A DNA stretch of 64,000 nt, taken from the NCBI GenBank assembly GCA_039621445.1, contig CP154954.1, positions 55,610,838-55,674,837 on the forward strand. The letters run 5' to 3'. Made by a program: the position numbers and the translations under genes. The stretch is from Euglena gracilis. Lineage: Eukaryota > Euglenida > Euglenophyceae > Euglenales. The notes under the pieces are model-generated. The model searched no databases and was not told where the DNA came from. It worked only from the letters and a program-made list of their open reading frames with translations. Position 1 is the stretch's first letter. Each line of letters opens with the position of its first letter. Shown piece by piece: positions 58,501 through 64,000 of this stretch.

Positions 58501-61500
58501 GGGTCCCCCCATGTTTTTAACCCTAGTTGGGCGACTCTTTGGGTTCGCTGGGTCCCCTGTAGAGGGAAATATAACAACGATGAGCGGGATGGTGAAAACC
58601 GTTGGGGATGAAATCTTTACCCTAACCCTATTCCTTCTAATAACCTGAGAAATTGTCTTGGTATGGGAATATTTTTGATGCATTCCTGCATAAGAAAAGA
58701 ACAAGCAAACTTGCTGGGTCCCCTGTAGGGGGAAATATGACAACGATGAGCGGGATGGTGACAACCATTGGGCATGATATCTTTACCCTAACCCTATTCC
58801 TTCAAATAACATCAGATATTATCTCGGCATCCTCTCTCTCTCTCCTCCCTGGTCTTTGCTTTTGAAACAAACAAGCAGACTGAAGAACAATAAACAATAG
58901 TAACAAACTCCCATAAAAAATTGCAACTGATACCTGAATGCATGTACATAGAAGGAGGATCGAGATGTCGTTCGAGGTCGTTCGAGGAGGATCAATATCC
59001 TCCTCGAGTGACGTTCGAGGTCGTTCGAGGAGGATCAATATCCTCCTCGAATGTCGTTCGAGGTCGTTCGAGGAGGATCAATATCCTCCTCGAATGTCGT
59101 TCGAGGTCGTTCAAGGAGGATCAAAATCCTCCTCGAATGTCGTTCGAGGTCGTTCGAGGAGGATCGAGATCCTCCTCGAATGTCGTTCGAGGTCGTTCGA
59201 GGAGGATCAAAATCCTCCTCGAATGTCGTTCGAGGTCGTTCGAGGAGGATCAACATCCTCCTCGAATGTCGTTCGAGGTCGTTCGAGGAGGATCAATATC
59301 CTCCTCGAACGTCGTTCGAGGTCGTTCGAGGAGGATCAATATCCTCCTCGAATGTCGTTCGAGGTCGTTCGAGGAGGATCAATATCCTCCTCGAATGTCG
59401 TTCGAGGTCGTTCGAGGAGGATTTTAAGCCCCCCCCCCTCGAACGGGGGGGGGGGGCTTAAAAACGTTCGAGGAGGTTCGAGGTCGAACGTTCGAGCTCG
59501 AACCTCCTCCTACTGATACCCCCCCCCTGTCCCCTCATGACCGCAAACACCGGTGTGTGTTTCTGTTTCTCTGTGTGTCTGTCACTCTTCTTTTCCACTC
59601 GGCCTCCAGTCCAAGGCTGAGCTCTCCTCTGGGGGTCCATGCAGTATGCAGGGTTTTTTTTTGAAGACCGAACAGAGGGGTCCGTGTGTGTCAGGGCTGT
59701 GCGGGAAGTCTGGTGAAGGGGTCGACCCCCGCCAGAAGGAGGGGGGGGGGGGTTGACCCCCCTCCACTCACCATGGCACCGCCCAAGGAAAACCTCCTTC
59801 AGCGGATTTTGGCGCCGAAGAAAAATTTTGCTCGATTACATTATTATGACGGGGATTCCCATGCGGCCTTGGGGTCCACCCCACCCAGGGGTACCCCCAC
59901 CCCCTCGGGGGGAGGGGTCCGGGGTACAACTTAGGGGTCAGCTTTCGGGCCAGCATTTTTTCCTTTAACCACTTCACACCAAAGAAAGGCCAGAAATGAC
60001 CAAAACCCTGCCACTGGCGGGGGACCCACTAGGCCCTTGGGGTATCCCTGGGGGGGGGGGGGGGGGCCGTCAGACCCACCCACCGTGCCCCTCCTTGGGG
60101 GTCAAAAAGTTAAAACAAAACCCCTGGCAGCATGTCTTTGTGTTGAGGAAAAAATTCTCGACACCAACTTCCGAGAATTTTTTGGGAAAACAGCCAGTGA
60201 TGATGGGAAAATTTGAGAGGCTGAAATGTTTTCTTTCCAGATACACCTGAAAAATTTGAGCCAAACCCACATAATTTTTGAAAACACGAAAATGATACAA
60301 ATGGGGTTTGGCTTTTTTTCCCGGGGGCATGTTTTGCAACCATCCGAGGTAGCCCAAGGCAAGGTGAACATCTGAAAACCAGAGTGAGAAAAATTAGAGA
60401 AAGGAAGGCCGCCAAATGCCTCCTAATACCCCCTGAGGGCCCAGCTTTCCCAAGTGGAACACCACATCAGGCTGCCAGTTTCGATCATTTTCGATCACGT
60501 GATTAAATCATCGGCATCCCTTCTCCATCGCATAAAAGGCCAGGCAGGGTATTTCTGATAGTATGCTGGCTTGACAGTAGAGGTTGGAACCAGGGAGTCA
60601 CCTCAAAAAATGGACCGAAATTACTGGAGAAATTGGACATCGAAGGGTTCAAACAGCACGTCGTCCACATTAGTCCAATGGTAAAATGGTGACGACAGAA
60701 ACAAAGAAACCAACTTGCAGGATTTGGGGCCTGGTAAGCAAAAAAGAAGTAAGCAAAAAACAATTTTTCGTTTGAGTTGAACACTTTAAAAAACTATCAG
60801 AACGAACTTGAAAATTGATTCAATCAATTAAAACTCCATCACTTTCTGAAAACTGCTTCAACCAACATTCCCCGGAATTTTTCACTTCCTCTGTCTTTGC
60901 TCGAGCTTGGGGATAGCAGGCTGAATTTAACGAACCCAGTGGGAGCAGCGGGGCCTCGGAGTCAGGTGCCCTGAGCTTGCTGCCCAGGGTTTTTTTAAGA
61001 CAGGGGAGGAGGGGGGATCCCACCCACCCACCCCCTGCCCCCCCCCCCCGGGTTGGGGTCCTGGGGACCCACTTACTTTCCCCTGAAAATGGCCAAAAGT
61101 CGTGTAAATGCCAAAAATAGCACCTTTTTCAAAAAAAATATTCATTTCGAAATTTCAAAAAATTTCGGCACATCCCACTCCCCCCTGGGGAGGGGGGGGG
61201 CTCAGCCGGACCCACCCACCCTTCCCCCGGGGGTCCAAGTCTAAAAAAAAACACGAATTACTGCCCATGGGCAGGAACCCCTGTGAGGATGCGCTCCCCC
61301 CTCAAGAACATGCCAAAATGAGACCAGGGCACATGTGCCAAAGGCCGGGAGTGCCATGTTTTCAGTGAAAATTTCGCCCATGGCCAGCCCGGTGGGGGGG
61401 GGGGGGCTTGCCTGATGCAGGCACCCCCCAGCAGAGGTTTTTTTAAAGACTGGGGGGGAGCGGGGGAGGGGGTTGGCACCCACCCACCCACCCCCAGGGG

Positions 61501-62147
61501 TGGGGCCCCCCGGGGGAGGGGGGGGGACCCAGGGGACCCACCCACTTTTGCCCGAAAATGCTAAAAATATCACCTTTTTCGAAATTTTCGGCGCCTTCGG
61601 CGCCGAAAAAGATATACTCACCAGCCCCCCACTCCCCCCCCCCCCGGGGGGGGGGGGGGGGGGGCCAAGGGACCCACCCCCCTACCCCCCCCTACCCCCC
61701 CCGGGGGAGGGGGTCCAAGGCTAAAAAACCCCCTGCCCCCCAGTGAAGTCGGCCGCGCCTTAGCTCGATGACCAGGACAAATGAGGGCAATGACCCAGCA
61801 GAGGAGCAAATTAAGGGGGGGAGGGGGCGATGGGGGGGAGAATGCTGTGCCGCCCGGTGAAGACAGAGTCAGACCCTGGGCGAGGCGGCAAAATCGAGGG
61901 CGGTGGGGGCGTCGGTGTCCAGCGGGTCGCACTCCGCACTGTGGGACATCAGGCGGCACAGCCCGGCCTGGGACTCCCGCGCGTAGTACTGCACCTGGGT
62001 GGCGGGCTGGACGAAGCTGTAGGAGAAGGGGCTGTCGAGGTACACGTGGCTCGGCAGCGTCGTCCCCATCCCCTGGAGGGCGGCCCCGGAGGAGAGGGAC
62101 CCCAGCGTGAGCAGCAGCAGCGCGGCCCAGAGCGGCAGGGCGGACAT
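28372..62147 (-). CDS. Receptor-cyclase-like gene, copy B (signal peptide, two PstS-like domains, TM helix, class III cyclase-like domain)
   Basis: Longest gene of the window, at least 31 putative exons over 33.8 kb. Exons 1-17 give a signal peptide and two PstS-like ectodomains, exons 18-19 a Cys-containing stretch and a single transmembrane helix, exons 20-24 a juxtamembrane region, and exons 25-29 a class III nucleotidyl-cyclase-like domain. The cyclase evidence is the chain [20 protein letters not shown], then [11 protein letters not shown], then a glycine-rich strand with [10 protein letters not shown] and [10 protein letters not shown]. These match GG.IDK..GDSV...W, HA..A...A, and R....G..V with G..ILIS..V of cyclases. 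Likely role: an integral membrane receptor coupling binding of a small ligand outside to cyclic-nucleotide production inside, unless the cyclase is inactive. The 3' end is not resolved. Confidence 0.75.
29386..29470 (-). CDS. Copy B exon 30: segment after the cyclase domain
   Basis: Reads [20 protein letters not shown] then [12 protein letters not shown] is shared in frame with the end of exon 29, like the other repeat-bounded introns. The function of this helical piece is unknown. The 3' end is approximate. Confidence 0.6.
29672..29779 (-). CDS. Copy B exon 29: C-terminal strands of the cyclase-like domain
   Basis: 36 codons: [20 protein letters not shown] then an Arg/Ala stretch and DEWMYQ. 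Class III cyclases end with a strand pair in which a VYE(L/V) or similar motif closes the domain; EWMYQL fits. It is joined to exon 28 by an ordinary GT-AG intron (GAG|GTGTGT and CGCTCAG|GTG), phase 0. Confidence 0.7.
30616..30786 (-). CDS. Copy B exon 28: second half of the cyclase-like core
   Basis: Reads [40 protein letters not shown] and [18 protein letters not shown]. In class III cyclases this is the G.A.G......G...R....G..VN.A..L...A.....ILIS..V block. The Asn of the usual VNxA(A/S)R motif is replaced (REVMAAVE), which questions ordinary catalysis. The 5' end is approximate; the 3' end is a good donor. Confidence 0.75.
33321..33461 (-). CDS. Copy B putative exon 27
   Basis: 47 codons between a pyrimidine-rich acceptor (TTTCACCGCAG) and a GTGCCA donor. 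It reads [20 protein letters not shown] then [12 protein letters not shown]. Phase 0 at both ends agrees with exon 26. It would fall in the variable helix between the two halves of the cyclase core. No family match, so it could also be intronic chance. Confidence 0.35.
33654..33764 (-). CDS. Copy B exon 26: GD-like motif and HA helix of the cyclase domain
   Basis: 37 codons beginning [18 protein letters not shown] and ending [15 protein letters not shown]. Together with exon 25 this gives the central cyclase motif GG.IDK..GDSVMA.W followed by HA..A...A. The catalytic Asp of the GD pair is kept, though Gly becomes Tyr. CGACC is repeated in frame at both exon edges, and CCAGAA(T/A)GG begins both intron ends on opposite strands. 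Confidence 0.8.
34471..34602 (-). CDS. Copy B exon 25: helix before the cyclase GD motif
   Basis: 44 codons: [20 protein letters not shown], then [20 protein letters not shown]. Cyclases have a long helix L....F......V...GG here, leading into IDK..GDS. It begins after a CTCCACAG acceptor. The preceding 180 bases (34610-34790) are open in another frame ([16 protein letters not shown]), which could be the first strand of the domain, but the junction does not resolve. Confidence 0.75.
35041..35224 (-). CDS. Copy B putative exon 24: Pro/Arg/Gly-rich linker
   Basis: Very GC-rich block between an AAG acceptor and a GTGAGC donor. Frame [19 protein letters not shown] and similar low-complexity sequence. 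It could be a flexible linker before the cyclase, or non-coding. Confidence 0.3.
36085..36240. repeat. GT/GCGT-rich microsatellite
   Basis: Imperfect GTGTGT and GCGTGCGT repeats between copy B exons 23 and 24. Confidence 0.9.
37083..37163 (-). CDS. Copy B exon 23: juxta-cyclase segment
   Basis: Starts after [28 protein letters not shown]. Joined in phase 0 to exon 22 it gives [13 protein letters not shown]. From memory, many protist membrane cyclases carry a helix NL...RPYLPQ-L just before the catalytic domain, and this resembles it. The 3' end is uncertain because the frame soon reaches a stop. Confidence 0.5.
39294..39407 (-). CDS. Copy B exon 22: cytosolic helical segment
   Basis: Reads [20 protein letters not shown] then [18 protein letters not shown], with consistent G/C third positions and a GAG|GTCAGC donor. 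It is helical with no transmembrane character. Position between the membrane helix and the cyclase suggests a signal-transmission segment. The exact acceptor is unclear (39407-39430). Confidence 0.65.
39663..39790 (-). CDS. Copy B exon 21: cytosolic segment
   Basis: After a C-run and CAG acceptor: [20 protein letters not shown] then [20 protein letters not shown]. The first two bases complete the codon left by exon 20, so a normal GT-AG intron fits. No family recognised. The 3' end is approximate. Confidence 0.6.
39983..40055 (-). CDS. Copy B exon 20: juxtamembrane segment
   Basis: 24 codons plus one base: [20 protein letters not shown] then MVHP, and a CATCCAG|GTGGAC donor. It directly follows the transmembrane exon in frame and would be the first cytosolic stretch. 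Confidence 0.6.
40424..40672 (-). CDS. Copy B exon 19: Cys-containing ectodomain end and transmembrane helix
   Basis: 83 codons. The first part, [20 protein letters not shown], is extracellular by position. After [11 protein letters not shown] comes one hydrophobic helix of about 25 residues ([18 protein letters not shown] to AGWYFW), stopped by KSTKT. Positive charge after the helix fits a cytosolic C-side. It is the only convincing transmembrane segment apart from the signal peptide. GTTTG is shared in frame with exon 18. Confidence 0.75.
41071..41307 (-). CDS. Copy B exon 18: stretch between binding domain 2 and membrane
   Basis: 79 codons: [20 protein letters not shown], later RPICGAVPN and [10 protein letters not shown]. 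An overlapping second frame ([20 protein letters not shown]) also looks codable, but only this frame joins exon 17 through the shared TGTCA and exon 19 through the shared GTTTG. No family recognised. Confidence 0.6.
42369..42440 (-). CDS. Copy B exon 17: end of binding domain 2
   Basis: 24 codons: [20 protein letters not shown] then ASVS. The same place in domain 1 is [16 protein letters not shown], so this closes the second fold. GCCC at its start is shared in frame with exon 16. Confidence 0.6.
43392..43457 (-). CDS. Copy B exon 16
   Basis: 22 codons: [20 protein letters not shown] then DA. Counterpart of 1022-1087; the VEEFIKW helix is closer to the PstS pattern than in copy A. GCCAG is shared in frame with exon 15. 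Confidence 0.75.
44153..44290 (-). CDS. Copy B exon 15
   Basis: 46 codons starting [16 protein letters not shown] and ending [20 protein letters not shown] plus VPRGQ. It has two bases more than copy A before the shared CGGGGCCCC, which exactly offsets two bases fewer in exon 14. The acceptor is CTGTCGAG. Confidence 0.8.
44510..44645 (-). CDS. Copy B exon 14
   Basis: Starts after [28 protein letters not shown] then [12 protein letters not shown], ending phase 0 before GTGAGTT. Confidence 0.75.
44808..44998 (-). CDS. Copy B exon 13
   Basis: Nearly the same protein as 2588-2778 (one substitution, Arg to Gln, before ALAPTFTG). Donor GCCAG|GTGTG. The 5' end is approximate. Confidence 0.7.
45484..46143. 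mobile_element. 660-bp inverted-repeat insertion in copy B only
   Basis: Flanked by CAGCATCTGG on both sides (45474-45483 and 46144-46153); copy A has this sequence once (3734-3743). The element ends are inverted repeats (left GGTGGTAGGTCATGGGAGG, right inverse with few mismatches). Inside are long GGCCGGCCGCGGCC-type palindromes and a nested hairpin element. No transposase frame. Confidence 0.8.
45757..45905. mobile_element. Hairpin element nested in the 660-bp insertion
   Basis: Two long inverted arms running from CCCTACAGGGCACC to the inverse near GGTATTC..., meeting at GGGGGACCCTCGCTCGGGTCC. A diverged copy of the elements at 57838-58003 and 58405-58572. Confidence 0.7.
46679..46837 (-). 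CDS. Copy B exon 12
   Basis: 53 codons: [20 protein letters not shown] then [15 protein letters not shown] and NGPTGPT. NPSG replaces NPGG of copy A. Confidence 0.8.
47115..47145 (-). CDS. Copy B exon 11 (31-nt micro-exon)
   Basis: Encodes [10 protein letters not shown] exactly as in copy A, followed by the repeated GTGCTGGAC. The intron to exon 12 is 277 nt here (46838-47114) against 86 nt in copy A, with the same complementary ends. Confidence 0.75.
48049..48230 (-). CDS. Copy B exon 10
   Basis: 182 nt, five codons shorter than copy A after VEYTAGEP; keeps [13 protein letters not shown] and ends LGLAVA in phase 2. Confidence 0.8.
49642..49755 (-). CDS. Copy B exon 9
   Basis: 38 codons, [20 protein letters not shown] then [24 protein letters not shown] is shared in frame with exon 8. 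Confidence 0.7.
50574..50630 (-). CDS. Copy B exon 8
   Basis: 19 codons: [26 protein letters not shown] is shared in frame with the end of exon 7 (7 bp, longer than in copy A), and the intron ends are complementary. Confidence 0.8.
50821..51012 (-). CDS. Copy B exon 7
   Basis: 64 codons with [31 protein letters not shown] and [11 protein letters not shown]; same ends as in copy A. Confidence 0.85.
51467..51532 (-). CDS. Copy B exon 6
   Basis: 22 codons: [20 protein letters not shown] then PG, bounded by CCAGGC as in copy A. Confidence 0.7.
51789..51995 (-). CDS. Copy B exon 5
   Basis: 69 codons, [20 protein letters not shown] and [15 protein letters not shown]; nearly identical to copy A, with Ser for Gly at the last codon. 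Confidence 0.8.
52282..52416 (-). CDS. Copy B exon 4
   Basis: 45 codons with [20 protein letters not shown]. The frame before TTGGGACCG contains a TGA, so the upstream CAG cannot be used as acceptor; the repeat-bounded junction at AGC is required. The 3' end has the same two options as in copy A. Confidence 0.7.
52484..52850. repeat. (AT)n-rich tract
   Basis: Imperfect AT repeats with ACACAT blocks, in copy B intron 3. Confidence 0.9.
53040..53633. repeat. (CATA)n microsatellite
   Basis: About 600 bp of CATA with blocks of GACA (53220-53270) and CATG (53270-53320), continuing as GACA/GGCA to 53788. In copy B intron 3. Confidence 0.95.
53863..53929 (-). CDS. Copy B exon 3
   Basis: 67 nt: [18 protein letters not shown]. 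Acceptor TTCTCTGCAG|G; the donor side is repeat-bounded as in copy A. Confidence 0.75.
55290..55665. repeat. (AT)n / (AG)n tract
   Basis: Imperfect AT repeats with an (AG)n stretch near 55310, in copy B intron 2. Confidence 0.9.
56486..56616 (-). CDS. Copy B exon 2
   Basis: 131 nt, same as copy A but ISDL for IRDL; donor ATCAG|GTGTGG. An inverted-repeat element sits only about ten bases beyond the donor. Confidence 0.85.
56838..57295. repeat. Array of a 43-bp palindromic unit (array 1)
   Basis: About ten units combining GAGGAGGATC..GATCCTCCTC with CGTTCGAGGTCGTTCG. Each unit is itself an inverted repeat. It lies in copy B intron 1. The unit length is not a multiple of three, so open frames through it are artefacts. 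Confidence 0.85.
57838..58003. mobile_element. Hairpin element, about 165 bp
   Basis: Almost perfect palindrome with arms of about 70 bases: TTCCCCCTACAGGGTACC at one end, the inverse at the other, and a GGCGCCTTCGGCGCC centre. A partial copy is at about 57510-57600. It would fold into a very stable hairpin. Confidence 0.75.
58405..58572. mobile_element. Hairpin element, second full copy
   Basis: Near-identical to 57838-58003. Both sit in a roughly 560-bp repeated block with CCCTAACCCTATTCCTT, so they may have multiplied by tandem duplication rather than by transposition. Confidence 0.7.
58960..59425. repeat. Array of the same 43-bp unit (array 2)
   Basis: About ten and a half units of the same sequence, 1.7 kb from array 1, ending in a CCCCCCCC/GGGGGGGG hairpin and CGAACGTTCGAGCTCGAAC. 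Looser relatives at 38350-38540. Confidence 0.85.
60987..61260. mobile_element. Related inverted-repeat element
   Basis: GGGTTTTTTTAAGAC at one end and GTCTAAAAAAAAACAC at the other, flanked by CTGCCCA (60980-60986 and 61261-61267). Confidence 0.55.
61432..61735. mobile_element. 304-bp inverted-repeat element with 8-bp duplication
   Basis: Begins CAGAGGTTTTTTTAAAGAC and ends with an inverse-related CTAAAAAACCCCCTG, between two copies of CCCCCCAG (61424-61431 and 61736-61743). It contains TTCGGCGCCTTCGGCGCCGAA. Absent from copy A intron 1. Relatives: about 60987-61260, 59655-60130, 56290-56475, 48450-49330 and 49820-50330. Confidence 0.65.
61875..62147 (-). CDS. Copy B exon 1: signal peptide and start of binding domain 1
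   Basis: 91 codons from the ATG at 62147. The signal peptide core differs slightly ([13 protein letters not shown]), then [13 protein letters not shown] and LDFAASPR as in copy A. An in-frame ATG 14 codons upstream is less suited to a signal peptide. Confidence 0.8.
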
Positions 62148-64000
62148 TGCTTTGGCAGCGGAAGCGCGACAGGAATCCTCCGCCACTCACGTTGGAAGAA
62201 AGCTCCCGTGTGCCCCGAGCCCCGGGCCCTTTGTGGGTGAGTTGCGGGCGGTTGTTCAGAGGAGCTGACGAGTCGCTCCGCCGCCGGCCTGAAGGCGGAA
62301 GGCTTTGGCCGGGCAGGAAGTGGAACGCTTGAAGACTTGTACACAGTCTCTCGGCAGCTTCATGTGCAAAACCGTGGGAGGAGAGTGATGGTCTGCGAAC
62401 TTTGGGACTCGGCTGACCTGAATGTATTGGATTTGAGCCCATTGAGAGTTATCATTTTCCTTTTGGTTTCACCCAGTGGGGCCCATGGCCTCATGGTGGC
62501 AAGTGAAGGGAGAGGAGGTGGTGGGATAAGTTTGGATCAAGTTTTGGTATCACAAAACCTGAACTTAATCATTTTCATAACGATAGTTGAAATTATCCCT
62601 AAAAACAACAGAACTCACCCAAACCATGTCGACGAAACCCTATTAAACCACTGGGCTCGCACGGGAGGTTCCATCCAGCAGGCGAAGAGTGCAGATTTGG
62701 GGGGATATTTGCAATTTTTCAGATACTATGATCAATTTTGGGCTGAACATTTCAATTTCAATTGTCAATTTCGCGCAGAAGGGGAATGGCACACTGTGGC
62801 TAACATGACAACGACTGTGGCCGTATATGACCACGATTGAAGGCAGTGAATGTTTGCAGATTCCATGCCCTCGAAAAAATCCTTGATCCCCCACCCTCCT
62901 AAGACAAACCACCGGACTTTTATTATGAAATTTTTTGGGAGAAAATAAGCCTTTTGTCATTCCTTGTTTGCTTTTGCTTTGGCTCTTCCTTGACTCACTT
63001 TACAATTATTTTTTGATCTCACATCACCTCTGGGGTGTGCTGCAGCGGACCACATGAGTGGGTGGCAGAATTTCAATTGGCTTTGTCAAAAAAATTGTTG
63101 AAAATAAGTTGATTTAGTCCCCACCCCAAATTGTTGCGTTGGTCCAAAATTGTCTGGAAACAACTTTTGAGATGCAAAATGTGTCTCCCACCATAATGGA
63201 GGTTGAAAAAAGCTCTGAATTAAACCCTGGCTCTGAAAAGATACAAACCCCCGCTAACCCAAGTTACCCAACACACAAAAAAATAATAAATAGAAAAAAA
63301 GGTGGCTGGTGCCCATGTCACCGTGACTTGCTGTTGCGGCCACGGGCAGAGGCTGAAGGCGCGTCAATCAAACACATCCACTGTTGGCAAACAGGTGTCT
63401 TGGGGATGCGGGGGCAACAAGCAGCCTTGGTCGGCAAATCACTTTACAATTTTTCACGCCAACAAGGGGATGCAGGTGGTGTCACAATTGGTACTTGGGG
63501 CATCCCTCTGCGATCAAAGGGATGGAGAACCAGCATCAAACAGCAGGAAAGGCTGCAGAACACAGAACCATGCATCCGTGCATTTGAAAAAGAATGGGAG
63601 GCGGATGTTTTGGGAAAAAAATGGGGAGAGGAAAGGAAATATCCATATAGAAAAAGAATGTGCAACTTTATGAGCAAAACTTTGCCAACTTACGTGGACC
63701 AGACTTACGAGGATAGGTTGGCGGTTGGCAAAGATGTGCAAAATTGTGTCTTTGACATCAGACAGGGGGTGGAGGACCCTTGAAAAACAGCTTTTGAATT
63801 GAAGGCTGCCCTTTCCCTCTGCCTGTGAAAGGCAATCTCCCTGAGCAAACAATGATGTTAAGTTGCGGTGGAGGTCACAGCGCCCACTCAAGAAAAGCGC
63901 AAAAAAAAAGAGCAGAGGCCTGAACCATGAGATGCGGGTCCGTCGGACCAGACAGCCACAGGGGCTAGGGGCTGTGACACCAACCATGGCAGAGCCCGGC
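62148..64000. other. Upstream region of copy B
   Basis: Matches the upstream region of copy A as far as about 63110 (for example the TCAATTTTGGGCTGAA segment at 62731 and 20412), which would include any promoter. Beyond that the sequence is unique here. A 214-codon plus-strand open frame (63139-63783) ends KDVQNCVFDIRQGVEDP; its composition is ordinary and no family is recognised, so it is not called as a gene. Confidence 0.4.

Noticed and set aside
57300-58810. Chromosome end
   Set aside because: CCCTAA occurs only as one or two units inside a larger repeat and the sequence continues with genes on both sides.
56838-59425. CRISPR-like appearance of the 43-bp arrays
   Set aside because: Units are contiguous, with no unique spacers, and the host is eukaryotic.
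63139-63783. 214-codon plus-strand open frame
   Set aside because: No recognisable motif, no counterpart, average composition unlike the GC-rich exons here, and a 157-codon minus-strand frame overlaps it.

Overview
This window looks like nuclear DNA of a protist with long, intron-rich genes, most plausibly a euglenozoan (euglenid or diplonemid). The reasons are GC-rich coding exons scattered in introns full of simple repeats, a mixture of ordinary GT-AG introns with introns that have no GT/AG ends but carry terminal inverted repeats and short in-frame direct repeats, and short CCCTAA motifs in some repeats. The taxon is an inference (about 0.55); a dinoflagellate or another alveolate is not excluded.

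Two tandem copies of one very large gene, both on the minus strand, dominate the window. Copy B starts at 62147 and runs leftward to at least 28372. Copy A starts at 19874 and runs leftward to the window edge, where its 3' part is cut off. The two start codons are 42273 bp apart. Homology covers about 100-20780 (A) and about 42845-63110 (B), introns included. The first 16 exons could be aligned between the copies, mostly to the base.

The deduced protein has a signal peptide, then two consecutive PstS-like (phosphate-type) periplasmic-binding-protein domains (exons 1-8 and exons 9 to 17), then a Cys-containing stretch and one transmembrane helix (exon 19, about 40440-40520). A cytosolic region follows, and then a class III adenylate/guanylate cyclase-like catalytic domain (exons near 34.5, 33.7, 30.7 and 29.7 kb) with a C-terminal tail (29.4 and 28.4 kb). 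This is a receptor-cyclase layout with a bacterial-type solute-binding ectodomain. Only copy B shows the membrane and cyclase part, because copy A runs out of the window.

Layout: 1-1021, intron or unseen 3' part of copy A; 1022-19874, exons 16 to 1 of copy A, with a plus-strand exon of another gene nested at 13605-13856 and palindromic repeats around it; 19875-28371, upstream region of copy A and the unresolved 3' end of copy B, with no confident gene; 28372-42440, transmembrane and cyclase exons of copy B; 43392-62147, exons 16 to 1 of copy B; 62148-64000, upstream region of copy B. The introns hold several families of short inverted-repeat elements with target-site duplications, microsatellites (AC, AT, CATA) and two arrays of a 43-bp palindromic unit. 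No rRNA, tRNA or CRISPR array was recognised.
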